This document shows positions 8,425-17,325 of a stretch of DNA of 64,000 bases, piece by piece. The notes below the pieces were generated by a model. It saw only the letters and a list, made by a program, of their open reading frames with translations. It was not told the DNA's origin and ran no database searches. Position numbers and translations under genes: made by a program. The stretch lies in assembly GCA_900541905.1 (NCBI GenBank), contig UQLQ01000001.1, forward strand, positions 148,103 to 212,102, given 5' to 3'. The DNA is from an uncultured Oscillospiraceae bacterium (GTDB taxonomy: Bacteria; Bacillota; Clostridia; Oscillospirales; Acutalibacteraceae). Every line of letters begins with the position of its first letter. Within the stretch, counting starts at the first letter, position 1.

Positions 8425-9204
8425 ATGCGGTATCAAGTAAAAGAAGAGATAAACTCTGAAAAGCAGTTTATAGATGAGAAAGGTAAAAGATGGTCCTATA
8501 TTACGACAAACCAATATAGGCAGCTTCCGGAAAATGAAAAAAGAATTTGCGGAGATTTGCGCAAAAAAGATAGCAATAGTACGGAACGTATTCTATACAC
8601 CAAGGAGCAAGAAATTGGGCTCTATCCGTATAAAGTAGCTCCCAAATGGAATGAAAAAGTAATAGGATATATTCGAGTGGATACAGAAGATAGCACAACC
8701 GAAGCACCTGTTTGCTGCGTTCGTATTCTACAGATATCATGGTTAAAAGCTTTGTTAATTCCGGCAATTATTGTTTTTATAATAGCGGGTATAATAGCAG
8801 GTATTAGTTGGTACGTAAATAAAGACAACATTCCGGGATTAGATGAAACTACAGTTGCGTATCAGCCAGCAGGTGTAGAAAATAAAGATCCAAGTAAAAT
8901 ATCAATTCCGGGTATAGGTACAATTACGGCGAAAGAAAATAATCCGCATGTGGAACAGACATTGCTTAATCCAAAAGGCAATCAATGCTACTTTATATTC
9001 CGACTTGTACTTTGTGATACCAAAGAAGTTTTATACGAATCAGGTATGGTAAAACCGGGGTATGCAGTTATGGAATTTGACATGAAACGTGGACTTAGCT
9101 CTGGCATATATGATGTAATTTTAGAAATTGAAACAAGAGATATTAACAATTATGAAAGCCAGCTCAATGGAGGAAATATCAATATTAAATTAGAAGTAAA
9201 TTAG
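8425..9204 (+). CDS. Single-pass membrane protein A of surface operon
   Basis: A 259-residue protein with a cytoplasmic N-terminal domain (1-104, including KQFIDEKGKRWSYI and GLYPYKVAPKWNEKVIGYI), one membrane helix (106-131) and an extracellular domain (about 135-259). The outer domain holds VAYQPAGVENKDPSKISIPG, LLNPKGNQCYFIFRLVL and VLYESGMVKPG, a pattern I have seen in uncharacterised Firmicute surface-operon proteins. It is a paralogue of the next gene with the same three-part layout. SD AAGGAAG. Possible roles are membrane anchoring or chaperoning of the secreted subunits; no enzyme motif is visible. Confidence 0.75.
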   Translation: MRYQVKEEINSEKQFIDEKGKRWSYITTNQYRQLPENEKRICGDLRKKDSNSTERILYTKEQEIGLYPYKVAPKWNEKVIGYIRVDTEDSTTEAPVCCVRILQISWLKALLIPAIIVFIIAGIIAGISWYVNKDNIPGLDETTVAYQPAGVENKDPSKISIPGIGTITAKENNPHVEQTLLNPKGNQCYFIFRLVLCDTKEVLYESGMVKPGYAVMEFDMKRGLSSGIYDVILEIETRDINNYESQLNGGNINIKLEVN

Positions 9205-9218
9205 GAGATGAAATTAAA

Positions 9219-9986
9219 ATGAATAACCAACACCTTGAAATGAAAAAAATACGGGACAATCATAATCATGTATGGCAGTATATTCCCTTAAATTCTGCAA
9301 GTAGAATCCATCATAATCAAGTTGTAGGTGATGTTTTGTGTAGGCGCAATCAAAAACCGATTGGTACATTAACCCGTACAACTCAAGATGGAGAAACACA
9401 AGTTTTAGATATCTATCCCTATAAGGAAAAGTTAGGCTATAGTGATAAAATAGTAGGGTATATTATTTACGAAGAAAATGATATTGAAACTAAATATGTG
9501 CGTATTGTAAAAAAATCTGGTGTAAAAATATGGATTCCTATCTTGATTGCTCTACTATGTTTGGGCATTGCGGGAGGTGTTACTTGGTATATATTAGGGA
9601 ATACTTCCGGGCCAAATTTAGACAAAGCGGCAATTGCCTACCAACTTCCGGGAGGAGCAAAAAATACAGACCCTAACAAAATTTCAATTCCGGGATATGG
9701 CACTCTTTCTATGAATCAACAAACTGGAATGGTGCACACTGTTTTGTTAAATCCGGAAGGAAATCCATGTTACTTTACTTATATTATTAGATTAAAAGAT
9801 ACAGGAGAAGAGTTGTATCATACAGAATTGATTGAGCCCGGAAAAGCAATTCAAGAATGGAAAATAAATAAAAATCTGGAAAAAGGTGAATATGCAATTG
9901 AAATACAGATAGATACAGCTGCGCTGGAAGACTACACACAGGCAACTAATGGTAGTATTATAAACGCTACATTAGTAGTGGAATAA
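9219..9986 (+). CDS. Single-pass membrane protein B, paralogue of the preceding gene
   Basis: A 255-residue protein with the layout of the 8425 product: cytoplasmic domain (1-101, with LDIYPYKEKLGYSDKIVGYI), helix 103-126, and an outer domain containing IAYQLPGGAKNTDPNKISIP, LLNPEGNPCYFTYIIRL and LYHTELIEPG. The gene starts 14 bp after its paralogue behind AGGAGATG. Conservation of both the cytoplasmic and the outer halves suggests that each interacts with something specific, and that the pair forms a heteromer. Function unknown. Confidence 0.75.
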   Translation: MNNQHLEMKKIRDNHNHVWQYIPLNSASRIHHNQVVGDVLCRRNQKPIGTLTRTTQDGETQVLDIYPYKEKLGYSDKIVGYIIYEENDIETKYVRIVKKSGVKIWIPILIALLCLGIAGGVTWYILGNTSGPNLDKAAIAYQLPGGAKNTDPNKISIPGYGTLSMNQQTGMVHTVLLNPEGNPCYFTYIIRLKDTGEELYHTELIEPGKAIQEWKINKNLEKGEYAIEIQIDTAALEDYTQATNGSIINATLVVE

Positions 9987-10005
9987 TAATTATATAGAGG
10001 GAAAC

Positions 10006-10584
10006 ATGTTGAGTACAAATTTAAACATTTATCAAAAAAATAAAACATCAACTTTATATATCATAAAAAAAATAACTGCATATATCCTGATTATGTGTTT
10101 GTTCTGTTTGACTCTGGTAGGATGTGGCGAAATACATGCGAAACATTCTATTGAGGGCAAAGGATTTGAAACGATACATCTGGACACTTTAGAGTTTCAT
10201 GGAACCAAATCAGAGTTTATGGAAGAGGTAAAACCACCTGAACCCGTAGAATATTATAATTATTTTGAGCCGCATTCCGGATACCAATATTTTGTAATAT
10301 CAGGAACTTTGAAAAATAATGGTGATAGTCAGGTTTTGCCCGATAACTGTAAAATAACTGCGCTGTGCGGAAATACAGTAAAAGACGGGAGAATGGTTGT
10401 TTTGAATCAAGAAAAATCAAATTTTGTAGATACCATTCAAGCAGGAGAGGAATCTCAGTGTTACATTATGGTACTGTTGAAGGATGAGGAACCGCAGCCT
10501 TCTAATATTACTTTTTATTACAACCAAAATTTTTCTAAAGCTGAAAATAACAGTTTTGACTATGAATATATTTGTCAATTATAA
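10006..10584 (+). CDS. Lipoprotein, last gene of surface operon
   Basis: A 192-residue lipoprotein. An unusually long N-region (about 24 residues) precedes the hydrophobic stretch and the lipobox LVGC, with Cys at about 40. The exposed part contains GYQYFVISGTLKNNGDSQVLPDN, shaped like the Ig-like DUF4352/DUF5067 lipoprotein domains of Firmicutes (similarity by pattern only), and QAGEESQCYIMVLL. SD GAGGG, 19 bp after the previous gene. A bidirectional terminator follows at 10721-10775. It is probably a surface accessory of the same structure. Confidence 0.7.
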   Translation: MLSTNLNIYQKNKTSTLYIIKKITAYILIMCLFCLTLVGCGEIHAKHSIEGKGFETIHLDTLEFHGTKSEFMEEVKPPEPVEYYNYFEPHSGYQYFVISGTLKNNGDSQVLPDNCKITALCGNTVKDGRMVVLNQEKSNFVDTIQAGEESQCYIMVLLKDEEPQPSNITFYYNQNFSKAENNSFDYEYICQL

Positions 10585-10720
10585 AAAATATACCGTTTAC
10601 CAAGTACTATAGCTAAAAGTTAACGATTGCTTTTATACAGTATTCCTTGTCTGCTTTATATATTTAATTTATAAAAGATAGAAATTTTTCTCTAAAAATT
10701 TGATTAATTAAAAATTAAGA

Positions 10721-10775
10721 ATAGAATGAATATACAGAAGATTATACAACTTCAGGATATTCATTCTATTTTTTA
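10721..10775. terminator. Bidirectional terminator
   Basis: Arms ATAGAATGAATAT (10721-10733) and ATATTCATTCTAT (10757-10769) form a 13-bp stem followed by a T-run, between the convergent lipoprotein gene and ispE. Confidence 0.7.
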
Positions 10776-10788
10776 TTAATAAGGTTTA

Positions 10789-11679
10789 TCATATTATATT
10801 TAATACCATTACTCCTTTTTGAGTAGGTTTGCAAATAAACACGGAGTTTAATTCTTGCTTTAGGATATTGGAGCAAAAAAGCGCTTGCTGTTCTGTTTCA
10901 AAAATCCCGAATACCGCGGAACCACTGCCGCTCATACAAGCGCCGAGCGTGTTGCTTTGCATCATAAGCTCCGTAATCGTATGTACATCTGTAAGGGACA
11001 TAGCCTCTTGGAACACGTTTTTCATATTTTGTGAGACAGCTGACAAATTTTGTTCTTTTAGCGCCTTGCATATGATTTGTGTGTTGGGACGCTGTAAAAT
11101 AACTGCGTTGTCTACGGTATGATATGCTTCTTGTGTGCTGACCGAAACAGGAGGTTTACAAATTACAATATAACAAGACGGAAGAGCAGGAAGGGGAGAA
11201 AGCTGCTCTCCAATTCCTGTAGCAAGCATCGTGCCGCCGAATATACAAAATGGTACGTCCGCACCAACTTGTACCCCTATTTCACATAGCTGATCCTGTG
11301 TAAGATGGGTTTGAAACAGCCGGTTTAAACCATGTAGCACAGCGGCTGCATCAGCGCTTCCTCCGGCCAAGCCTGCCTGACTGGGAATGTATTTTTCAAT
11401 ATAAATGGAAACAGAAGGTTTGATATTACAATACTGAAAAAATAAATCCGCAGCTTTATAAGCAGTATTTTGTTCCATAGGACAAAGAGAAGGCAGGGAA
11501 CAAGAGACTGAAATATTTTGGGAGGAACCCATATCTGTAATGGTTACTTTATCGTGTAAAGATACAGACTGCATAATCATTTCCAATTGATGATATCCAT
11601 TTTCCAGTACGCCTGTAATATCCAAGGATAAATTAATTTTTGCAAAAGCTTTGAGTGTAAGGGTTCGAGGATATGACAT
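10789..11679 (-). CDS. ispE: 4-diphosphocytidyl-2-C-methyl-D-erythritol kinase
   Basis: A 296-residue GHMP kinase that phosphorylates CDP-methylerythritol in the MEP pathway of isoprenoid precursor synthesis. Visible motifs: the N-terminal KAFAKINLSLDI, the substrate region NGYHQLEMIMQSV, the glycine-rich ATP loop PSQAGLAGGSADAAAV and the C-terminal GACMSGSGSAVFG. The start at 11679 follows GGAGG and matches the family start; the open frame extends about 76 codons further into the preceding gene. It begins 13 bp after the DUF362 gene, so the two are probably cotranscribed. Cytoplasmic. Confidence 0.95.
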   Translation of the reverse strand: MSYPRTLTLKAFAKINLSLDITGVLENGYHQLEMIMQSVSLHDKVTITDMGSSQNISVSCSLPSLCPMEQNTAYKAADLFFQYCNIKPSVSIYIEKYIPSQAGLAGGSADAAAVLHGLNRLFQTHLTQDQLCEIGVQVGADVPFCIFGGTMLATGIGEQLSPLPALPSCYIVICKPPVSVSTQEAYHTVDNAVILQRPNTQIICKALKEQNLSAVSQNMKNVFQEAMSLTDVHTITELMMQSNTLGACMSGSGSAVFGIFETEQQALFCSNILKQELNSVFICKPTQKGVMVLNII

Positions 11680-11692
11680 AATCAGCCTCCTG

Positions 11693-12823
11693 TTATAAGT
11701 TAAATAATGCAAGTCGCTTAATGTCGATAATGTGTTCGGGACACATTTCGTGGCAGCAATAGCAGCGTATACAATTGTTATATATAATATAAGCTTTTTT
11801 GTTCTTGATTTCAATGGTATGTTGTGGACAGCTTTCAGCACATTTACCGCAGCCGATGCATTTGTTCGTGCGGATTTTTGGGACAGGTGTGGCAATTTTT
11901 GCGGCAAGCGGTCTCAAAAAAGAAGGCAAATACTGAATAAAATCGCTTGATTTCGACTGTGGCGGCAAAAAGTCAGAAATGACAGTTTCGGTTAATGACG
12001 CACCCAGAATCTCTATTTCTTCTACGGAATTTGGACAAATCCCGCGTTCCATGGCAGAACGTAGCATAAAAATTTCCGAAGGCTTCAAAGAGATAACAGA
12101 AGCGCAGACCATATCCACAGCATAAGGATTGGTGCCTCCGACAATTGTTCCGATAAACCTTGGTTTCCCGCCGGAAGGGCCGTTTCCTTCCATACCCATA
12201 ACTGCGTCCATAATTGCAATGTGCGGACGTATTGCCTCACATAAATCCACGAGCATTTCACTGAACTCTTGTTTATCGGGAAAACGGCAGTGCAATTCCG
12301 GTTTCATCAGACCGGGAACCACTCCAAACATGTTTTTCACAGCGCCTGACATTCCCGTCATACAGTGTGTTTTTAATTTTCCGACATCAATGATGAGGTC
12401 TGCGTCCAAAATAGGGGAGATGACCTGGAATTCTTTGCAACGGACTGCCTTGCGTGCTTTCAAAGAACGATAAGAACAATCTGTATTGAGCAGGAAACCG
12501 TACTGCTGTGCTATATTTGTATATCCGCAAGACTGATAAATATGTTTTACCGTTGATGGAGTATATCTTCCTCCCGAGCTTTCGGCAATGGTAACCTTTC
12601 CTCCAAGTTCTTTCACTTTAGTGCCTACTGCAGCCACCAATAATGGGTGAGTAATGATAGCAGTGTCAGGGTTGCATTTCATGAGCAAATTTGGTTTTAT
12701 GATGACATTTGCACCCTGAAACAAAAAACGGTTTAGCTGAAGATGGTCAAATATGTCATCCACTGCCTGTTTTAACGACCCATATTGATATTCTGTACAC
12801 GAGGCTAAATATACTTGTTCCAT
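11693..12823 (-). CDS. DUF362 protein with C-terminal 2[4Fe-4S] ferredoxin domain
   Basis: A 376-residue protein. The DUF362 core includes VIIKPNLLMKCNPDTAIITH, DVGKLKTHCMTGMSGAVKNM and GTIVGGTNPYAVD. The C-terminus has two ferredoxin motifs, CIGCGKCAESCP and CIRCYCCHEMCP, each able to bind a [4Fe-4S] cluster. DUF362-ferredoxin fusions are widespread in anaerobes and thought to be redox proteins; the substrate is unknown. The start at 12823 follows GGAG and is preferred to a longer frame that would begin inside the terminator hairpin. It lies upstream of ispE, whose pathway needs reduced Fe-S enzymes (IspG, IspH); a link is speculative. Confidence 0.9.
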   Translation of the reverse strand: MEQVYLASCTEYQYGSLKQAVDDIFDHLQLNRFLFQGANVIIKPNLLMKCNPDTAIITHPLLVAAVGTKVKELGGKVTIAESSGGRYTPSTVKHIYQSCGYTNIAQQYGFLLNTDCSYRSLKARKAVRCKEFQVISPILDADLIIDVGKLKTHCMTGMSGAVKNMFGVVPGLMKPELHCRFPDKQEFSEMLVDLCEAIRPHIAIMDAVMGMEGNGPSGGKPRFIGTIVGGTNPYAVDMVCASVISLKPSEIFMLRSAMERGICPNSVEEIEILGASLTETVISDFLPPQSKSSDFIQYLPSFLRPLAAKIATPVPKIRTNKCIGCGKCAESCPQHTIEIKNKKAYIIYNNCIRCYCCHEMCPEHIIDIKRLALFNL

Positions 12824-12842
12824 TTGATATGCTCCTGTCAGT

Positions 12843-12878
12843 AAGAAAAATAAAAAAGCTTCACCTTGCGGTGAAGCT
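12843..12878 (-). terminator. Terminator between aminotransferase and DUF362 genes
   Basis: On the minus strand AGCTTCACC/GGTGAAGCT (12857-12865 and 12870-12878) makes a 9-bp stem followed by a T-rich tract. It could partly uncouple the DUF362-ispE pair from the upstream lrp-aminotransferase genes. Confidence 0.75.
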
Positions 12879-12885
12879 GGCAAGG

Positions 12886-14064
12886 CTAATTGCTGCCGCG
12901 TTCCTTCAAGAAACGTTGAATGCGGCTGAGCGCCTCAGTAATATGATTTAACGAATAGGAATAAGAAACACGGAGGAAACCTTCTCCGCAGTCGCCAAAA
13001 GCGTTTCCGGGAACAACCGCAACGTGTTCTTTGCGCAGCAGTTCTTCTGCGAATTGTTCTGAAGTAAGCCCTGTACTTTTGATACATGGGAACACATAGA
13101 AAGCGCCTTCCGGTTCAAAACAAGTAAGACCCATTGCATTGAAAGCGTCTACGATTAATCTGCGACGTGCATCGTATTGACTGCGCATATAGGCAATATC
13201 ATCGTCACCGTTTTTCAGCGCTTCTGTTGCAGCATATTGCGCCATGGTTGGAGAACTCATAATTGCATATTGGTGCAGTTTTGTCATAGGGTCTATGATT
13301 TCATGGGGACCAACTGCATATCCGAGTCTCCAGCCGGTCATAGCATACGTTTTGGAAAAACCGTTTACAACTACAGTGCGTTCTCTCATACCTTCGATTT
13401 CAGCAAAACAAACGTGACTTTCTTTGCCGTAGGTTAACTCGCCGTAGATTTCGTCTGAAAGTACCAACAAGTTGTGTTCACGTACCACCTCTGCAATTTC
13501 TTCCAAATGTTCGCGGCGCATAACGGCGCCTGTTGGGTTGTTTGGAAATGGCAGAATCAACAGTTTGGTTTTCGGCGTAATTTTCTCCCGCAATGCTTTT
13601 GCTGTTAAGCGGAAGTTATCTTCCATTTTGGTTTCTATGGTAACAGGAACGCCTTTTGCCATTTCTGTCATAGGGACGTAACATACAAAGCTTGGTTCAG
13701 GGATTAATACTTCATCTCCGGGATTAATTAAAGCGCGGATACAAAGGTCAATGGCTTCTGAGCCGCCAACAGTAACAAGCACTTCACTTTCGGGATGATA
13801 AGTTACATGATATTTTCTCTCAACCCATTTACAGATTTCTTGGCGCAGTTCAAAAAAACCGCGGTTTGGAGAGTACCATGTTTTGCCTTGTTGCAATGTA
13901 TCGATTGCCTCCTGACGAACATGCCAAGGAGTAGAAAAGTCAGGTTCCCCGATACTCAAAGAGATAACGTCTTCCATTTCATTTGCAATATCAAAAAATT
14001 TACGAATGCCGGAAGGCTTTACTGCTTTTATTTCATGATTCAGTAAAGATTCATAGTCAATCAT
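12886..14064 (-). CDS. Pyridoxal-phosphate aminotransferase, class I/II (aspartate aminotransferase-like)
   Basis: A 392-residue fold-type I aminotransferase. It shows the N-terminal ISLSIGEPDFSTPWHV, the PLP ring region LILPFPNNPTGAVM, DEIYGELTY, the Schiff-base lysine in NGFSKTYAMTGWRLGY, and the substrate-carboxylate arginine region EGFLRVSYS. Length and motifs fit the PatA/AspC-like branch; the amino-acid specificity cannot be read. Its ATG overlaps the stop of the upstream Lrp gene (TAATG), suggesting translational coupling and control of amino-acid transamination by that regulator. Confidence 0.93.
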   Translation of the reverse strand: MIDYESLLNHEIKAVKPSGIRKFFDIANEMEDVISLSIGEPDFSTPWHVRQEAIDTLQQGKTWYSPNRGFFELRQEICKWVERKYHVTYHPESEVLVTVGGSEAIDLCIRALINPGDEVLIPEPSFVCYVPMTEMAKGVPVTIETKMEDNFRLTAKALREKITPKTKLLILPFPNNPTGAVMRREHLEEIAEVVREHNLLVLSDEIYGELTYGKESHVCFAEIEGMRERTVVVNGFSKTYAMTGWRLGYAVGPHEIIDPMTKLHQYAIMSSPTMAQYAATEALKNGDDDIAYMRSQYDARRRLIVDAFNAMGLTCFEPEGAFYVFPCIKSTGLTSEQFAEELLRKEHVAVVPGNAFGDCGEGFLRVSYSYSLNHITEALSRIQRFLKERGSN

Positions 14065-14537
14065 TACAGTAGGTTCCTCCGATCTTCTTCTTTTGGAGAG
14101 GTTAAAATAACGTCTCCCTCTTTATAGCGTGTTAAAATAAAGTGAGTTGCGGTGGAAAGAACAGAATCCAAAGGAGATAGTCTTTTTGCAACAAACATTG
14201 CAATATCCTGAATGCTGTCTCCGTGTACCATAACAGCCAAATCAAAGCCGCCTGACATAAGGTAAACGCTTTCTACTTTACTGAACTGCATAATTTTTTT
14301 TGCAATCTCATCAAAGCCGCTTTCTTTTTTTGGCTGTACTTTTAATTCAATCAAAGCGGTGGTTTTATGATGGTCTACTTTTTCCCAGTTAATCAGCGCT
14401 TTGTATCCTTTGATAATACCTTTTTGTTGGTAATCTGCTATTTCTTTTTCCACTTCTTCTTCCGTTTTGCCAAGCATCACTGCCAGCTGTGCATTGGTAA
14501 GACGTGCGTTTTCGTTTAATAGGCTTAATAAATCCAT
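14064..14537 (-). CDS. Lrp/AsnC-family transcriptional regulator
   Basis: A 157-residue regulator: an N-terminal winged helix-turn-helix (LLNENARLTNAQLAVMLGK, EVEKEIADYQQKGIIKGYKA) and a C-terminal RAM/ACT-like ligand domain (TTALIELKVQPKKESGFDEI, SVYLMSGGFDLAVMV). These proteins bind DNA as octamers and sense amino acids. SD AGGAG before 14537. Directly coupled to the aminotransferase gene, a pairing common in Clostridia, so local autoregulation is likely. Confidence 0.93.
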   Translation of the reverse strand: MDLLSLLNENARLTNAQLAVMLGKTEEEVEKEIADYQQKGIIKGYKALINWEKVDHHKTTALIELKVQPKKESGFDEIAKKIMQFSKVESVYLMSGGFDLAVMVHGDSIQDIAMFVAKRLSPLDSVLSTATHFILTRYKEGDVILTSPKEEDRRNLL

Positions 14538-14574
14538 AATGACACTCCTTTATTTATGTGAAACATAATATCTG

Positions 14575-15390
14575 TTATTCCAATGGTAATAATACAGGTT
14601 CGCGGTTTACAAAGATGGTAATGTGGTCAAAACCGGCGCTTTGCGCAATTTGGTATCCTTCTTCCACACCGGAACCGATATCCGCCCATCTGTGGGCGTC
14701 CGAACCAATGGTAAGATATTTACCGCCCAATTCCTTAAACCGTTTAATTACAGTTGGACAAGGCATTGTTTTACCAATTGCCTGTCTCAGACCGGACGTA
14801 TTTAATTCCAGTGCTTTGTTTTGATCAATCAGTGCTTTTAAAATATCATCTACACGGTCTTTGTAAACTTCATAGCTGACTTCTCTGTGTTGTTCACCGA
14901 CAATATAACGTAACGGATACGTTAAATGGGTCAAAGAATCAAATTTGCCCCATGCAATCAGTTCCATAATTTCATCAAAATACGTACAGAGCAAATCATG
15001 TATGTCCAGTTTGTTATAATCTAGCAGATAAAAATCCTCCAGACCGCGAATGTTGTGAAGAGAGCCAAGCACAAAATCAAAATCACATTCTGACAAAATT
15101 GATTCGGCAGCCTGTAAATTTTGCGTTGCCTGCCCAAGTTCAATTCCTTTATATAAATGCAGCTTGCCGTTTAACGCGGCCGCCGCTCGTTTGGTCTCCA
15201 CGAAAGAATCTTTGATAGTTTTTGCATAATTTCTTTCTTCATACATATTACATTCACAATGGTCTGTGATGGTAAGTGCATATAATCCCATTTTCATGGC
15301 ATAATCACATAGCATCATGACAGGGTCATTTCCGTCATGGGAAAAGCAGCTATGTACGTGTGAATCGGAAATGGTAGTATATTTCATCAT
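14575..15390 (-). CDS. PHP-domain phosphatase, histidinol-phosphatase (HisJ-like)
   Basis: A 271-residue PHP-domain metalloenzyme. Metal-ligand motifs are visible: DSHVHSCFSHDG at the N-terminus, TITDHCEC, the Glu in YKGIELGQ, GSLHNIRG, and a C-terminal GSDAHRWADIG. The fold and length match HisJ-type histidinol-phosphate phosphatases (histidine synthesis), but no other his genes are present, so another phosphoester substrate is possible. Two ATGs (15390, 15387) share one AAAGGA SD. An extended -10 (TGG-TATGAT, 15459-15451 on the minus strand) lies upstream. Confidence 0.88.
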   Translation of the reverse strand: MMKYTTISDSHVHSCFSHDGNDPVMMLCDYAMKMGLYALTITDHCECNMYEERNYAKTIKDSFVETKRAAAALNGKLHLYKGIELGQATQNLQAAESILSECDFDFVLGSLHNIRGLEDFYLLDYNKLDIHDLLCTYFDEIMELIAWGKFDSLTHLTYPLRYIVGEQHREVSYEVYKDRVDDILKALIDQNKALELNTSGLRQAIGKTMPCPTVIKRFKELGGKYLTIGSDAHRWADIGSGVEEGYQIAQSAGFDHITIFVNREPVLLPLE

Positions 15391-15578
15391 ATATCATTCC
15401 TTTCATTGGAGAATCTTATCATTTTTTATTAGAATATATGGTTATTTTCTATCATACCACATACCATACTTTTTTTGTAGATAAAAATGAAAAAAAGCAA
15501 TCGTTATTTTCCTAACAAAGTTTTTACGGTCTTGTCGAATTGCTCCGTCGAAATAGAAAGAGATTTCGGGTTTTTGTC

Positions 15579-15607
15579 TTGACAGAATAGGGATTCTCCT
15601 TCATAAT
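15579..15607 (+). promoter_or_regulatory. Sigma-A promoter of the ACT/UPF0210 operon
   Basis: TTGACA (15579-15584), 17-bp spacer, CATAAT (15602-15607), about 40 bp before the ACT gene start. The -35 matches the consensus. Confidence 0.75.
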
Positions 15608-15645
15608 TATGAATAACTTATGAAATATTTTTGGAGGTATTGTTT

Positions 15646-15915
15646 ATGCGTGCTGTTATTACAGTATTAGGCAAAGATATGGTTGGTATTTTGGCAAAAG
15701 TTTCTGCAAAATGTGCAGAGGTAGATGTGAATGTCATTGAGGTGACACAATCTATTTTACAGGATTTGTTTGCGATGATTATGATGGTGGATATTTCAAA
15801 ATCAAAAGTTCCGTTTGATGAATTGGTAGACAGCCTAAAGAAAATCGGAGATGACATGGGATTGAAAGTACACGTAATGCACGAAGATATTTTCAATTCT
15901 ATGCACCGCATTTAA
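15646..15915 (+). CDS. ACT-domain protein, UPF0237 family
   Basis: An 89-residue single ACT domain: MRAVITVLGKDMVGILAKVS at the start, then VNVIEVTQSILQDLFAMIMMVD. Stand-alone ACT proteins of UPF0237 are found next to UPF0210 genes, as here, and are thought to bind an amino acid or nucleotide. The start at 15646 follows GGAGG by 8 bp; an upstream in-frame codon at 15631 overlaps the SD and is rejected. Confidence 0.93.
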   Translation: MRAVITVLGKDMVGILAKVSAKCAEVDVNVIEVTQSILQDLFAMIMMVDISKSKVPFDELVDSLKKIGDDMGLKVHVMHEDIFNSMHRI

Positions 15916-15966
15916 TTTGTTATCATAGGTAAGCTTCTTTTATCGCAATAGGAAAGGATTTGAAGT

Positions 15967-17325
15967 ATGGTTAATTCACGTGACATATTAGAAACCATCA
16001 ATATGATAGACAACGAACATTTGGATGTACGTACCATTACAATGGGTATCTCTTTGTTGGATTGTATTGATTCTAATATCCAAACAGCTTGTACAAAAGT
16101 TTATGATAAAATTTGCCGCTATGCCAAAGACTTGGTAAAAACCGGTGAAGATATCTCCAAAGAGTATGGGATTCCGATTATTAATAAAAGAATTGCGGTT
16201 TCTCCGATTGCTATGCTGGCAGGTGCATGCAATGGAAAAAGCCCAATTTATTTTGCGCATGCTTTGGATAAAGCTGCAAAAGAAGTTGGCGTTAACTTTA
16301 TCGGTGGATATTCCGCTTTGGTACATAAAGGTTTCAGCGCAGGAGACTATGCATTGATTTCCAGTATTCCGCAGGCTTTGGCTGAAACGGATTTCGTTTG
16401 TTCCTCTGTTAATATCGGCTCTACAAAAGCAGGTATTAACATGGATGCTGTTGCCAAAATGGGTAAAGTGGTGCGCAAAGCAGCAGAACTGACCGCTGAT
16501 AGAGATTGCATCGGTGCAGCAAAATTGGTAGTGTTCTGTAATGCTCCGGAAGATAATCCGTTTATGGCGGGTGCATTTCATGGTCCGGGAGAACCGGACT
16601 GCGTTATTAATGTTGGCGTTTCCGGTCCGGGTGTAGTGCGTGCGGCTGTTGCACAGGCAGGCGATTGTGACATCACCGAAATTGCCAATATTGTAAAGAA
16701 AACTGCCTTTAAAATTACACGTACCGGTCAATTGGTAGCACAGGAAGCTTCCCGCAGATTGTGCGTACCATTTGGCATTATAGATTTATCTTTGGCCCCT
16801 ACTCCTGCTGTGGGCGATTCCGTTGCTTACATTTTGGAAGAGATGGGACTTGAAAATTGTGGCGCGCATGGCACCACAGCAGCGCTTGCATTGTTAAATG
16901 ATGCCGTAAAAAAAGGCGGTGTCATGGCATCTTCCCATGTTGGCGGTTTGTCCGGCGCATTTATTCCTGTATCTGAAGACGCAGGTATGATTCATGCTGC
17001 AAGAGCAGGCGCCCTTACCTTAAATAAACTGGAGGCAATGACAGCTGTTTGTTCTGTTGGACTGGATATGATTGTAATTCCCGGAGACACAACCGCTGAT
17101 ATTATTTCCGGTATTATTGCAGATGAGGCTGCTATTGGTATGGTGAACAGTAAGACAACGGCTGTTCGTTTGATTCCTGCGATTGGTAAAAAAGCAGGAG
17201 AAGAATTGGATTTTGGAGGCTTACTGGGTAAAGGACCGATTATGGAAGTAAACCGAAATTCTCCAAGTACTTTTATTAATCGCGGCGGCAGAATTCCTGC
17301 TCCGCTGCAAAGCTTAAAAAACTAA
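15967..17325 (+). CDS. UPF0210 / DUF711 family protein (PFL-like fold)
   Basis: A 452-residue protein of the UPF0210 family. Typical segments: LDVRTITMGISLLDC, DFVCSSVNIGSTKAGINMDAV, APTPAVGDSVAYILEEMG, LDMIVIPGDTTADI and the C-terminal NRGGRIPAPLQSLKN. The fold is related to pyruvate-formate lyase but the family lacks a known reaction. It lies 51 bp after the ACT gene, its usual partner, so the ACT domain probably regulates it. Cytoplasmic. No clear terminator follows. Confidence 0.93.
   Translation: MVNSRDILETINMIDNEHLDVRTITMGISLLDCIDSNIQTACTKVYDKICRYAKDLVKTGEDISKEYGIPIINKRIAVSPIAMLAGACNGKSPIYFAHALDKAAKEVGVNFIGGYSALVHKGFSAGDYALISSIPQALAETDFVCSSVNIGSTKAGINMDAVAKMGKVVRKAAELTADRDCIGAAKLVVFCNAPEDNPFMAGAFHGPGEPDCVINVGVSGPGVVRAAVAQAGDCDITEIANIVKKTAFKITRTGQLVAQEASRRLCVPFGIIDLSLAPTPAVGDSVAYILEEMGLENCGAHGTTAALALLNDAVKKGGVMASSHVGGLSGAFIPVSEDAGMIHAARAGALTLNKLEAMTAVCSVGLDMIVIPGDTTADIISGIIADEAAIGMVNSKTTAVRLIPAIGKKAGEELDFGGLLGKGPIMEVNRNSPSTFINRGGRIPAPLQSLKN

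Noticed and set aside
15533..15539. TGTCGAA upstream of the ACT/UPF0210 promoter as a Spo0A site
   Set aside because: Single short match; nothing links this operon to sporulation.
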